DNA of 43,944 bases from Muribaculaceae bacterium (GCA_023662835.1 JAMPII010000015.1:1-43944), one strand, 5' to 3'. Shown: positions 7,161 through 15,911, counted from the first letter of the stretch. Numbers and translations: made by a program. The notes: generated by a model from the letters alone, not told the origin.

Positions 7161-8788
7161 CTCTTTTGCAAAATTGTTAAATGATATATGACGTCGGAGT
7201 TATGGCGGCGATTCCCGACAGGGCGTCGGTTGTCGTCGAATTGGTCAACGTAAATGGTATCGAGCTGCGCCATAACTTCGGCGGGTAGTTCTTCGGAAAC
7301 ATATCGGTGGGTCATAACCGCGCATGGCAATGCGTTCATCACTGCCCTGCTATCGTTTAAATCCAGCGGTTTTATCTTGCGGTTGGCAGCGTAAACAAGT
7401 TCGATGCGTATAGGCTCCGAACCATTGTGATAGAATGGGACGCCCTCAAGTTGCGGCATATCGCGCGTAAGGGCTATACTTTTCATTTCCTGATTGTTAA
7501 TCATTTTACCAACAGCCGGCATTGCCAAACATTCGGCCGAAGCAAACAACAGTGCCACACCCCAGGCCAACCAAGTAGCCTTACGGTCGAGCGTGCCCTG
7601 CAGCAATGTCCAAACCGCAAGAGCCGATGCAACCGTCATGCCAACGCAGGCCCAAACCTATAGCATCCCTTTGCCGCAAATGTAAACCGACACTCCGGCA
7701 ACTACAACTCCCGCTACTATAAGACACCAGCCGTTTATAACGTAGGCAACTCGCACAAACCGCGTTGCCTTCCCTTGGGCAAAGGCTTTCATCCACTCTG
7801 TAAACATTGCAGCGATTGAAAGCGCAGCCGGCATCAGTATAGGCAGCAAATAGCGGTTTTTCTTCTCAGGCAGCAGCGAAAGCAGTACAAGAGCAACCAG
7901 CAGCCATAGTAACGATATCTTAACCGCCGCCGACATACCCTTCCATCCCGTTACAATTGCATATGCCAATACCGTCAACATAGCCACCGACCATATGCCG
8001 GTTTCGAGGAAGAAGGTCCAGTAATAATACCACGGCCTTACATTATGGTTGAACCACGCTCCCGACTCTTTTCCGGCAACGTGAGCCAGCGCTTCGCCAT
8101 GTGTTAAATGGATGTAGACATACCACCATGAGCCAATGGCTAACGCAACCAGTGTCATAACCCCTGCGGCTCGCCATTTACCGGCCATCCGCGGCCGATA
8201 AACGATAGTATATGCAATTAAGAAGCTGAGCAGCAGTCCATAGAGCGAAACAGGCCCTTTGCTCATTATCGACAGGCCTATCATCACGCCTGCCAGCAGC
8301 CAACGTCTCCATTGCGCTCCGTTTAGCATCATAGCCTCAGCGATGAAATAAATTGCGCCCATCATGAACGCGTGGCAATAAATATCCCACGAAGCCGTCC
8401 GCCCCATTAAAACAACGTTGTAGCATGTGCATAGAACCAACGTCGACATAATAGGATCGGTTTTAATAACCCTCGCCGCAAAGCGGTAAAAGAAGAAGAC
8501 GAGCATCACAGCCGCCAATCCGGCCATAGCCCTTTGCAAAAACAACGAGTCGGGGCTGATTATCTCGGCAAATGCAGTCAGCCAAGTAGGCAGCGGTGGT
8601 TTTTCAAACCGGAAATCACCATTCATCGTTGTCACGACCCAATTGCCGTCGTAAACCATCTCACGGGCGGTGATGATGTTGCGCGACTCCATTATGTCGG
8701 GCACCAGCACGTGGTTGTTCACAAAAAAAGTGATCAAAACAAATGCAGCCAGCACCCAAACTGAATATCTCTGCCTCTTTTCAAACAT
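7157..8788 (-). pseudogene. ArnT-like (GT83) lipid/protein glycosyltransferase interrupted by in-frame TAG
   Basis: Multi-pass glycosyltransferase of the ArnT/PMT group, which moves a sugar from undecaprenyl phosphate to lipid A or another periplasmic acceptor. ATG 8788 opens a 376-codon frame (ESRNIITAREMV and RFEKPPLPTWL near the N-terminus, typical of the first periplasmic loop, then about ten helices). A TAG at 7660-7658 ends it, but the same frame continues without any shift for a further 166 codons to the stop at 7157. Joined length is about 543 aa, normal for ArnT. The TAG falls just after a membrane helix (VSVYICGKGML-*-VWACVGMTV), so the product lacks its last helices and C-terminal periplasmic domain. 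The downstream ATG at 7639 could restart a 160-aa fragment. The gene is either inactivated, a polymorphism, or a sequence error; suppression is possible but unsupported. Confidence 0.8.
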
Positions 8789-8807
8789 AATTGTGGCTAT
8801 TGAGTTG

Positions 8808-8815
8808 CAAAAGTA
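8808..8815 (-). promoter_or_regulatory. -7 element of the ArnT-like/GT2/LAB_N operon
   Basis: TACTTTTG on the minus strand, about 20 bp before the start codon. TTTG-like sequence upstream is at a shorter than usual spacing. It is back to back with the glmS promoter. Confidence 0.5.
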
Positions 8816-8842
8816 CTAAATATTCACAAAACAAAAGCGTTG

Positions 8843-8874
8843 TTTGCCGGATAATTATAAAATGCTTAACTTTG
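8843..8874 (+). promoter_or_regulatory. Promoter of glmS
   Basis: TTTG 8843-8846, 20-bp spacer, TAACTTTG 8867-8874. The leader to ATG 8957 is about 75 nt; I see no sign of a glmS ribozyme in it. Confidence 0.75.
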
Positions 8875-8956
8875 CAAAAGAATCTGACAGCCTTATTCTT
8901 AATGGGTTCATAAGAACAGCCATTTACATTGATTAATCAGAGGTAAAAATTTTATT

Positions 8957-10801
8957 ATGTGTGGAATTGTAGGATATATCGGTACGCAACAGGCCTACCC
9001 GATTCTAATAAAAGGTTTGCACCGGCTCGAATATCGTGGCTACGACAGCGCCGGCGTTGCCTTGTTGAACGATGAAAATAATTTAAGTGTTTATAAAACC
9101 CGCGGCAAAGTGGTGGAACTTGAGCGATTCTGCGATTCAAAGGATCGCAATGGTGCGGTAGGTATAGCACATACACGTTGGGCTACACATGGCGAGCCTA
9201 ACGATACCAACGCCCACCCTCACTACAGCACTAACCGCCGTATCGCAATCGTTCACAACGGAACAATCGAAAACTACAATGTTCTGAAAGAGGCACTTTT
9301 AGAACATGGTTGCACATTCAGTTCCGAAACCGACACGGAAGTGCTCGTTAAACTGATTGAGTATATTAAGGAAACAACAAAATGCCAGCTGGTCGATGCC
9401 GTTCGCGAAGCCCTCAATCAGGTTGTGGGCGCGTATGCCATTGCCGTCATAACTGCCGACAACCCCAACATGATGATAGCCGCGCGCAAAAGTTCGCCGC
9501 TGGTAATCGGCATAGGCAAAGATGAGACATTCCTCGCTTCCGACGCTTCCCCAATCATTGAGCACACGAACCAGGTTGTTTACCTGCGCGACGACGAAAT
9601 CGCAATTATTGAGCGCGGCAAAGAACTGCAGGTGATCACAAATGATAACAAACCTTCCGACATCGACATTCAAACCCTGCGTATGTCCGTATCCCAGCTT
9701 GAAAAAGGTGGGTTCCCCCATTTCATGTTGAAGGAAATATTCGAGCAGCCAAACACCCTGCGCGACTGTATACGCGGACGAGTGGCCGACAACGGAACCC
9801 GAATTCAGCTATCCGGAATCGAAGAAAACGCAAGCCGGTTCATAAACACGCGGCGTATTCTCCTGGTAGCCTGCGGAACATCATGGCACGCCGCCCTAAT
9901 CGGAAGCCGCTTGATTGAAACATTCGCCCGCATCCCCGCCCGCGTTGAATATGCCAGCGAATTCCGTTATGCCAACCCTGTTATTAACCCCGACGATGTA
10001 GTTATCGCTATCTCGCAATCGGGCGAGACTGCCGACACATTGGCCGCAATACAATTGGCAAAGGATAAAGGGGCTTTCGTTTATGGCGTTTGCAACGTTG
10101 TCGGCTCCTCAATAGCCCGTGCTACTGACACAGGAACTTACATCCACGTAGGTCCTGAAATCGGAGTGGCCTCAACAAAAGCATTTACCGGACAGGTAAC
10201 CGTGCTGGCTATGATTGCGCTGGCCTTGGCACAGCTGAAATGCACCATGAAGCCCAAGGAAATTCAACCCATAGCAAATGCTATCTGCAAAATTCCGGAG
10301 CTGATTAAAGAAACCCTCTCGCTCAACGAGCAAATAGAAAAGCTCTCGAGCATATACACATATGTCCACAATTTCCTTTATCTTGGCCGTGGCTTCAACT
10401 ATCCCTTGGCTCTGGAAGGAGCGCTGAAACTAAAGGAAATCAGCTATATTCATGCCGAAGGCTATCCCGCTGCTGAAATGAAGCACGGGCCTATCGCACT
10501 CATCGACCGCGAACTCCCAACTGTGGTTATCGCTCCTAAGGACGACCTCCACGAAAAGGTTATTTCAAACATCCAGCAGGTGAAAGCCCGCGGAGGTTCT
10601 GTCATAGCCGTTGTTACAAAAGGCGACGAGCAAATCCCCGCCATGGCCGACCACGTAATTGAGATTCCGGAAGTTCCCGAATGCCTGTCGCCCATTATTG
10701 CCTCAATCCCCTTACAGCTTCTGGCCTACCATATAGCTGTAAAAAAAGGATGCGATGTCGACATGCCGCGCAACCTTGCAAAATCAGTTACCGTCGAGTA
10801 A
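8957..10801 (+). CDS. glmS: Glutamine-fructose-6-phosphate aminotransferase (isomerizing)
   Basis: Makes glucosamine-6-phosphate from fructose-6-phosphate and glutamine, the first step towards UDP-GlcNAc for peptidoglycan and lipid A. The 614-aa protein has the N-terminal class II glutaminase domain (MCGIVGYIGT, catalytic Cys2; HRLEYRGYDSAG; HTRWATHG; HNGTIENY) and two SIS sugar-isomerase domains (CGTSWHAAL..., SQSGETADTLA, and the second with EGYPAAEMKHGPIALI). The C-terminus ends ...NLAKSVTVE, the conserved tail that closes over the active site. Length and all motifs are standard. It is a monocistronic unit with its own promoter and terminator. Confidence 0.98.
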   Translation: MCGIVGYIGTQQAYPILIKGLHRLEYRGYDSAGVALLNDENNLSVYKTRGKVVELERFCDSKDRNGAVGIAHTRWATHGEPNDTNAHPHYSTNRRIAIVHNGTIENYNVLKEALLEHGCTFSSETDTEVLVKLIEYIKETTKCQLVDAVREALNQVVGAYAIAVITADNPNMMIAARKSSPLVIGIGKDETFLASDASPIIEHTNQVVYLRDDEIAIIERGKELQVITNDNKPSDIDIQTLRMSVSQLEKGGFPHFMLKEIFEQPNTLRDCIRGRVADNGTRIQLSGIEENASRFINTRRILLVACGTSWHAALIGSRLIETFARIPARVEYASEFRYANPVINPDDVVIAISQSGETADTLAAIQLAKDKGAFVYGVCNVVGSSIARATDTGTYIHVGPEIGVASTKAFTGQVTVLAMIALALAQLKCTMKPKEIQPIANAICKIPELIKETLSLNEQIEKLSSIYTYVHNFLYLGRGFNYPLALEGALKLKEISYIHAEGYPAAEMKHGPIALIDRELPTVVIAPKDDLHEKVISNIQQVKARGGSVIAVVTKGDEQIPAMADHVIEIPEVPECLSPIIASIPLQLLAYHIAVKKGCDVDMPRNLAKSVTVE

Positions 10802-10822
10802 CTATCATCACACTAAATATTT

Positions 10823-10856
10823 AAGGCGATGTCCAGAATTGGAGCATCGCCTTTTT
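10823..10856 (+). terminator. Terminator of glmS
   Basis: AAGGCGATG (10823-10831) / CATCGCCTT (10845-10853), then TTTTT. It also lies past the 3' end of the convergent SprT-like gene and may serve it weakly. Confidence 0.85.
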
Positions 10857-10884
10857 CAGTGTTAGTCAATAAATTGATGTGGTT

Positions 10885-11565
10885 TCAGCTTTGACGAATT
10901 AGCTGCATACGGTAGTGGGCAACAAAATCGGAAAATTCGTCAACCGCGATTTTCTCGCCGTGCAGGCGGGTGCGACAATGCGATACGCGGTTGAAATGGC
11001 GGTCGTCCGAAATGTACCAGCTATAGCTGTCGATTCGCAACGAAGTACGATTTTTATGAAGATATAAAGCGAAATATTTTACCCGCGATTGGTTTATTGG
11101 ACAGCAATATACGTGCTCTCCGATTTGTATGGACAAAATTATGTGCTCACTCGACCCCGGCCCTGCCTCTGTTGGTTTCGAGCGGGTGGATATGGCTATG
11201 TGGAGTTGGTCGGCGAAGGTGGTATTTATCCGGGTCATCAGCGAGCGGAATATTTGACCATGCGACGAAGTATCGGTTAACCCCGATTGATAAATATACT
11301 GATGAATCATTTCGTGAACCAACACATTGTCGATTCCCATTTCCGTGCCGTCAGCCGAGTTGAGGTAGATGATAATAGAGTCTGACACCGTCCGTTTTCC
11401 GCCAACAATCGTGGTTTTTCGTTGGAATTTACCGTTGCAGGTGCGACTGAAAGGCTTAACGATAATGCTTACAGGCTTGAAGCCGGCGCGGTTCCAAATT
11501 CCCGCGCCGGCTATTTTTTCGAGCCAGTAGCTGTGGCGTTCTCTTATGTTGGCTAGCGGTAGCAA
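10885..11565 (-). CDS. SprT-like zinc metalloprotease domain protein
   Basis: Predicted zinc protease or metal-binding protein of the SprT-like family (relatives of SPRTN, which acts on DNA-protein crosslinks; the bacterial role is unclear). The zinc site is visible: HEMIH at 84-88 with a third His in SSHGQIF (His102). The C-terminal half (about 130-226) holds YCCPINQSRVKYFALYLHKN but not a full four-Cys ribbon. There is no ATG before residue 76; the only plausible start is TTG at 11565-11563, one base beyond the stop codon of the GH51 gene, so translation is probably coupled. An in-frame TAA lies just upstream, excluding a longer product. The gene is last in the B3/B4-GH51-SprT unit. Confidence 0.75.
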   Translation of the reverse strand: MLPLANIRERHSYWLEKIAGAGIWNRAGFKPVSIIVKPFSRTCNGKFQRKTTIVGGKRTVSDSIIIYLNSADGTEMGIDNVLVHEMIHQYIYQSGLTDTSSHGQIFRSLMTRINTTFADQLHIAISTRSKPTEAGPGSSEHIILSIQIGEHVYCCPINQSRVKYFALYLHKNRTSLRIDSYSWYISDDRHFNRVSHCRTRLHGEKIAVDEFSDFVAHYRMQLIRQS

Positions 11566-11566
11566 T

Positions 11567-13123
11567 TTATTTTGTGACTGTTATGCTGACAATACTCATA
11601 GGGGGCATCTCTAATGTGAGTTTGTCGTTTTTCAATTTTGCATTTTTGAAATGAGCCGTCTTCACAGTTTGCGGTGCATCGAAGGTATTCATCGCGTGGA
11701 TATCGTTTGCCGTCAGCACCTCAGCCGATGCGATTTTGGAAGCCAGACCCTTAGGCATTTCAATGGCTACCTTACCCGGTTTGTCGAGCACAGGATTTAC
11801 AAGCGAAATAGTGACGCTGCCATCTTTTGCCTGTGTGGCAGTTGCGCTCAGCGATGGAACGGAGCGGTTCTTGCTGTCGACTATTGTGTCGCAATGAACA
11901 TCGAGCGGAATAACAGCTGCGTCCTGGTGGGGACGGTACATCTTGAACACATAATAGGTGGGCGTAAGCACCAATTTCTCCCCTTTGGTCAGCCACATTG
12001 CCTGCAGCACATTGGCCAGCTGTGCTATATTGGCCATGCGTATGCGGTCGGCATATTTATGGAAAACATTCAGTGTGAGGGCTGCCACCATAGCGTCGCG
12101 CATTGTGTTCTGCTGGTACAGGTGGCCCGGTGTTGAGCCTGGCTCTTCGTCGAACCATGTTCCCCATTCGTCAACCATCAGCCCCACTTTCTTTTTGGGG
12201 TCCTTGTTGTCCATAATAGCTATATGGCGGCGGAGCACGGGATCAATCTCAAGCGCTTTACCAAGGGTTGAATAATAAACGTTGTTGTCAAACTCCGTGG
12301 CGCTCCCTTTCGATCCGGTCCAGCTGACGCACGTGTAATAGTGAAGCGATAAACCGTTCATACGCCCCGGCCCAACACGCTCCATAAGCACTTCGGTCCA
12401 GCGGTAGTCGTAGTCGCTGGCTCCCGAGGCAATGCGGAACAACTTGTTGTCGGGCTGATTGCGCATGTATGTCGAGTAGCGGCGGTAAACGTCGGAGTAA
12501 TATTCCGGGCGCATCGATCCTCCACAGCCCCAGCTTTCGTTGCCTATGCCGGTGTATTTCAGTTTCCAAGGTTCCTTACGTCCATTGGCGGCGCGCTCCA
12601 GAGCCATTGGACCGTTGGGAGCTGTGACATATTCAATCCATTGTGCTGCTTCCTGAACGGTTCCGCTGCCTATGTTTACCGATAGGTATGGCTCGATACC
12701 GGCCAATTCACATAGGTTGAAAAACTCATGGGTGCCGAACGAATTGTCCTCCTGGGTTCCACCCCAGTTGTTGTTGATAAGTGTAGGGCGTTTGGCTGGG
12801 TCGCCGATACCATCGCGCCAATGATAGTCGTCGGCGAAACAGCCTCCGGGCCATCGAAGTACGGGAACCTTCAGTTCGCGCAATGCCTTGAGCGCATCGT
12901 TGCGGTAGCCGTCGGTGTTGGGTATGGGCGAATCTTTGCCAACCCATATACCCTCGTATACACAAGCGCCCAGGTGTTCGGCAAACTGGCCATAGATCAT
13001 TCGCGAAACAGTGTCGGGATTTTCCGCCGGCTTCAGCACAACCTTACTCTCGGGCGAAGCGGCTACGGCGGTTGCCGAAGCAAGCAACATGGCGACAGCC
13101 GATAAAGTTTTAAGATTTTTCAT
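11567..13123 (-). CDS. Alpha-L-arabinofuranosidase, GH51
   Basis: Removes alpha-L-arabinofuranose from arabinan, arabinoxylan or arabinogalactan. The 518-residue protein starts with a cleavable-looking signal peptide ([22 protein letters not shown]), so it is exported, unlike many cytoplasmic GH51 enzymes. The TIM barrel shows [30 protein letters not shown], the acid/base motif [10 protein letters not shown] (Glu196) and the nucleophile motif [14 protein letters not shown] (Glu319). The C-terminal beta-domain ends in [11 protein letters not shown], typical of the family. The gene follows the B3/B4 gene by 26 bp and is coupled to the SprT-like gene. No transporter or regulator of a polysaccharide utilisation locus is adjacent. 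Confidence 0.95.
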   Translation of the reverse strand: MKNLKTLSAVAMLLASATAVAASPESKVVLKPAENPDTVSRMIYGQFAEHLGACVYEGIWVGKDSPIPNTDGYRNDALKALRELKVPVLRWPGGCFADDYHWRDGIGDPAKRPTLINNNWGGTQEDNSFGTHEFFNLCELAGIEPYLSVNIGSGTVQEAAQWIEYVTAPNGPMALERAANGRKEPWKLKYTGIGNESWGCGGSMRPEYYSDVYRRYSTYMRNQPDNKLFRIASGASDYDYRWTEVLMERVGPGRMNGLSLHYYTCVSWTGSKGSATEFDNNVYYSTLGKALEIDPVLRRHIAIMDNKDPKKKVGLMVDEWGTWFDEEPGSTPGHLYQQNTMRDAMVAALTLNVFHKYADRIRMANIAQLANVLQAMWLTKGEKLVLTPTYYVFKMYRPHQDAAVIPLDVHCDTIVDSKNRSVPSLSATATQAKDGSVTISLVNPVLDKPGKVAIEMPKGLASKIASAEVLTANDIHAMNTFDAPQTVKTAHFKNAKLKNDKLTLEMPPMSIVSITVTK

Positions 13124-13149
13124 GATAATATTTTGGTGATTACTCGTAT

Positions 13150-13821
13150 TTATTCAACTATGGTGGCAGTGAAGCCTATTGCAGCACAATGCTTCTCAAG
13201 CAAGCTTCGCGACAGTTCAATCACTTCGTCGGCAGGCATCTCCTCGTTGTATATGTTCACGCAAACCAGCAGCGAAGTTGTTTCATCGGCCAGCTTCGTT
13301 CGCTCATTGTCGGATGTCGGTGTGCCAACGCCCCCGGCTTCGTCGCGGTAAACAGGCATACCCTCGATGTTTAGCTCACCACGACCTATCCCGCAGTAAG
13401 GCTCTCCTGCGCGTCCTATGCCCAATGTCAACTTGTCGCCAACAATTTTGTCGGCATCGAATGCGCCTATGGAGTAGCCGCTCATAATCGATACGGCGTT
13501 GAAAACATCAACTGCGTTGCTGACAAAGTAGAGCTCTTTCCCCGAAACAATGCGCCGGCAAAGTTGCTCCTGCGAAGGCCGATAACGGTTGGGGTCTTTT
13601 CCGCAGGCTTTGTAGGCCTGACGTGTACCGTAAATTCCCGGTCGTTTGTTTATTTCGGCTATGGCGTAGCGTTGCTTGATGTTTTCGGCAGCTTTTCGCA
13701 GTTCGTTTTTCACGGCATCCGTTGTAGGGCGGTTGGTAATCGCGGCCTGCATCACAATAACTTTGAATTCCGGAGCTGCCCGTCGGATTTGATTGTCTAT
13801 TTCGATAGTTATCTCGCGCAT
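13150..13821 (-). CDS. B3/B4 (tRNA-editing-like) domain protein
   Basis: Stand-alone B3/B4 domain, 223 aa, related to the editing domain of the phenylalanyl-tRNA synthetase beta subunit. Free-standing versions are widespread and mostly uncharacterised; deacylation of mischarged tRNA is a guess. Visible family features: [24 protein letters not shown]-type central motif (residues about 60-85), [21 protein letters not shown], and [17 protein letters not shown] choose ATG 13821-13819 ([11 protein letters not shown]); a longer frame from a TTG at 13857 would start inside the promoter. The -7 element ends only 5 bp before this ATG, so the mRNA is probably leaderless. First gene of the unit that continues into GH51 and SprT-like genes. 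Confidence 0.8.
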   Translation of the reverse strand: MREITIEIDNQIRRAAPEFKVIVMQAAITNRPTTDAVKNELRKAAENIKQRYAIAEINKRPGIYGTRQAYKACGKDPNRYRPSQEQLCRRIVSGKELYFVSNAVDVFNAVSIMSGYSIGAFDADKIVGDKLTLGIGRAGEPYCGIGRGELNIEGMPVYRDEAGGVGTPTSDNERTKLADETTSLLVCVNIYNEEMPADEVIELSRSLLEKHCAAIGFTATIVE

Positions 13822-13826
13822 AAGTG

Positions 13827-13857
13827 CAAAGATAAACAAAGCGTAGCGGTTTGGCAA
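13827..13857 (-). promoter_or_regulatory. Promoter of the B3/B4 gene, nested in the ilv terminator
   Basis: TTG (13857-13855), 20-bp spacer, TATCTTTG (13834-13827). The TTG lies in the loop of the ilvC terminator hairpin and the -7 element is its T-rich tail. It ends 5 bp before ATG 13821. Confidence 0.65.
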
Positions 13858-13875
13858 GGCAAATCGCTACGCTTT
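13828..13875 (-). terminator. Terminator of the ilv operon
   Basis: Minus strand: AAAGCGTAGCG (13875-13865) pairs with CGCTACGCTTT (13848-13838), 11 bp, 16-nt loop, then TGTTTATCTTT. It lies about 25 bp after the ilvC stop. Confidence 0.75.
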
Positions 13876-13898
13876 TATCAGTTATTATTTTAGTGTTT

Positions 13899-14945
13899 TT
13901 AGTTATTGTTTTCGGGACGAAGTGTGCGTACTACAGCACCGGCGCGCCACATTTCGCTTTCTCGCAGCTGGCGCAGTTCCTCCTCAAGCCCTTCGCGATA
14001 GTCGGCTTGCGAGTTCGAGTCGATTGAGCGCTGCGCCTCAACGCCATCTTTAACGCTCTTGTAAAGCTCCTTCATAACGGGCTTTATTGCATCGTGGAAA
14101 GGTGTCATCCAGTCGAGAGCGCCTCGTTGGGCTGTTGTTGAGCAGTTAGCGTACATCCAGTCCATGCCTTTAGCGGCAAAAAGGGGCATAAGCGATTGGG
14201 TAAGTTCCTCTACGGTTTCGTTGAATGCCTCCGAAGGGGTGTGGCCGTTTTCGCGTAAAACTTCATATTGAGCAAGCATCAAACCCTGTATTGCGCCCAT
14301 AAGTGAGCCGCGTTCGCCGGTAAGGTCGCTTACAGCCTCGCGCTGGAAGGTGGTTTCAAACAGATAGCCAGAGCCGATACCGATGCCCAGAGCCAATGTG
14401 CGGTCAAGAGCGCGGCCTGTAGCATCCTGATAAACGGCATACGATGAGTTCAGTCCACGACCTTCGAGGAACATTGTGCGCAGCGAAGCGCCTGAGCCTT
14501 TTGGCGCAACCATGATAACGTCGATGTCGGCAGGAGGAACAACGCCGGTGCGGTCGTTCCAGGTGATAGCGAATCCGTGAGAGAAGTATAGTGCTTTACC
14601 GGCAGTGAGGTATTGCTTAATGTTGGGCCACACCGACATTACGGCGGCGTCGGACAGCAGGCACATCACGATTGTTCCGCGCTTGGCGGCTTCCTCAATC
14701 GAGAAAAGTGTCTCGCCGGGAACCCAACCGTCGGCAAAAGCCTTGTCGTATGTCTTGCCCGGGCGTTGGCCTACAATCACGTTGAAGCCGTTGTCGCGCA
14801 GGTTCAGGCTCTGGCCTGGACCTTGCACACCGTAGCCAAGTACGGCTATAGTTTCATTTTTGAGTACTTCACGCGCTTTTTCCAATGAAAATTCTTCGCG
14901 GGTGGTGACTGTTTCCTCGACTCCGCCGAAATTTAATTTTGCCAT
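13899..14945 (-). CDS. ilvC: Ketol-acid reductoisomerase
   Basis: Converts acetolactate and acetohydroxybutyrate to the dihydroxy acids of valine and isoleucine synthesis, using NAD(P)H and Mg2+. The 348-residue protein has the Rossmann motif GYGVQGPGQ at 37-45; this replaces the commoner GYGSQGHAH and is, to my knowledge, the usual form in Bacteroidota. The cofactor loop is GQRPGKTYDKA. The C-terminal helical domain holds the metal-binding acids (FQREAVSDLTGERGSLMG, FNETVEELTQ). Last gene of the ilv operon; a 186-bp gap with repeats separates it from the thioesterase gene, with no TAnnTTTG promoter in it, so co-transcription is likely. Confidence 0.97.
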   Translation of the reverse strand: MAKLNFGGVEETVTTREEFSLEKAREVLKNETIAVLGYGVQGPGQSLNLRDNGFNVIVGQRPGKTYDKAFADGWVPGETLFSIEEAAKRGTIVMCLLSDAAVMSVWPNIKQYLTAGKALYFSHGFAITWNDRTGVVPPADIDVIMVAPKGSGASLRTMFLEGRGLNSSYAVYQDATGRALDRTLALGIGIGSGYLFETTFQREAVSDLTGERGSLMGAIQGLMLAQYEVLRENGHTPSEAFNETVEELTQSLMPLFAAKGMDWMYANCSTTAQRGALDWMTPFHDAIKPVMKELYKSVKDGVEAQRSIDSNSQADYREGLEEELRQLRESEMWRAGAVVRTLRPENNN

Positions 14946-14972
14946 AATTTAAAAAGGTAAAAGGTTGATATA

Positions 14973-15010
14973 GTTAAGTGGTTATATGGTTAAGTGGTTA
15001 TATGGTTATA
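14973..15010 (-). repeat. 16-bp tandem repeat upstream of ilvC
   Basis: GTTAAGTGGTTATATG occurs twice in tandem (14973-14988, 14989-15004) and begins again (GTTATA). The minus-strand RNA (ATAACC-rich) is complementary to GGTTATA segments at about 15065-15090, so the intercistronic region can fold on itself. Confidence 0.8.
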
Positions 15011-15092
15011 GTCAATAGTGCTTTTGGAGAGTTTATGGAAATTTTGATCGGATAAACGATTTAACTCTATAACCTATTATCCTTATAACCAT

Positions 15093-15114
15093 CAACTTTC
15101 GCAGGCGAAAGTTG
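15093..15114. repeat. Perfect inverted repeat in the thioesterase-ilvC gap
   Basis: CAACTTTCG / CGAAAGTTG, 9-bp arms with a CAGG loop. No T-run follows on the minus strand, so it is not a normal terminator; an mRNA stabiliser or a pause site is possible. Confidence 0.7.
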
Positions 15115-15131
15115 AATTTATAGAATAGAGT

Positions 15132-15911
15132 TTAGATTCCGTCGGGCTGAAAATGCCAGGGAATGAATTGCATGCGGGCGCGGGTTGTTACACCATCCGG
15201 GCCTATGATCTCGGCGTTGTAAAGCCCATCGCCCTCGTTACGGGTGATCACTTCTGCCCTCTGGCCGAAGTAAGACTCGTGGTGGAAAGCTATGTCGAAA
15301 CGCTTGAGCAGGTTATTGTCGTAGAACTGAAGTGTATGCTGGTTCAGAATAAGTTCAATGTAGCGTGTCGTGTTCACATGCCGGTTGTTATCGCAGTCGG
15401 TGTAGCGGAAAGTGTAAGTTGCAATCTCGGCTCCTTCGCGCTTTGCGGCCGTCAGTTTGGGCGCCTTGGCTATTGGGCACACCCTATCGTTAACAACCTC
15501 TTTAAGCTCATCGATACCCTCGAGCGAGCCACCCTTGCGGTCGGCTATGCAGATTGGCATCCATATGGCGCGTGCAAAACCGTACAAACGTCCGCCTTCG
15601 CCTGTAATCTCGAAATTGCGTTCCGAGAAGTGGCGGTTGCTGCTCTCAACCCATGTGCGCAACTGGTATGGTTCGTTTACCGATGGCCAGCCTCCAACCA
15701 TTTCTATCGACAGGCGCGAGAGCACCCATGCCATTCCTCGGGCTATGAGTCGGTCGTAGCCGATGCCGATGCGGTTGGCGTGGATTGTTGAAATGTCGAT
15801 AATATGCTGGGCCAGTACAGGCAGCGGCAGTAGATTCTGCGGATTACAACCTCCGGCTGCGTTGTAGTAGTTCTCGATGTGCTCCTTGGGGAGCTTGGTT
15901 GTCAGTTCCAT
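15132..15911 (-). CDS. Acyl-ACP thioesterase
   Basis: Hydrolyses acyl-acyl carrier protein to free fatty acid. About 259 aa with the double hot-dog layout of the FAT family: the N-terminal half has IGYDRLIARGMAWVLSRLSI and SSNRHFSERNFEI, and the C-terminal half has TDCDNNRHVNTTRYIELIL, where the N-R-H-V-N stretch carries the catalytic Asn and His. I choose ATG 15911-15909 (MELTTKLPKEHIE), which overlaps the ilvN stop by ten bases; the longer frame upstream is the ilvN C-terminus read out of phase. The gene sits between ilvN and ilvC. To my knowledge this placement recurs in other Bacteroidales, suggesting a link between branched-chain synthesis and branched-chain fatty acids (inference). Confidence 0.9.
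   Translation of the reverse strand: MELTTKLPKEHIENYYNAAGGCNPQNLLPLPVLAQHIIDISTIHANRIGIGYDRLIARGMAWVLSRLSIEMVGGWPSVNEPYQLRTWVESSNRHFSERNFEITGEGGRLYGFARAIWMPICIADRKGGSLEGIDELKEVVNDRVCPIAKAPKLTAAKREGAEIATYTFRYTDCDNNRHVNTTRYIELILNQHTLQFYDNNLLKRFDIAFHHESYFGQRAEVITRNEGDGLYNAEIIGPDGVTTRARMQFIPWHFQPDGI

Noticed and set aside
8875-8956. Possible glmS ribozyme in the glmS leader
   Set aside because: The leader is too short and shows none of the ribozyme core; such ribozymes are known mainly in Firmicutes.
3160-13123. Polysaccharide utilisation locus linking GH78 and GH51
   Set aside because: No susC/susD, sensor or ECF sigma gene is present, the glycosidases are on different units, and housekeeping genes lie between.
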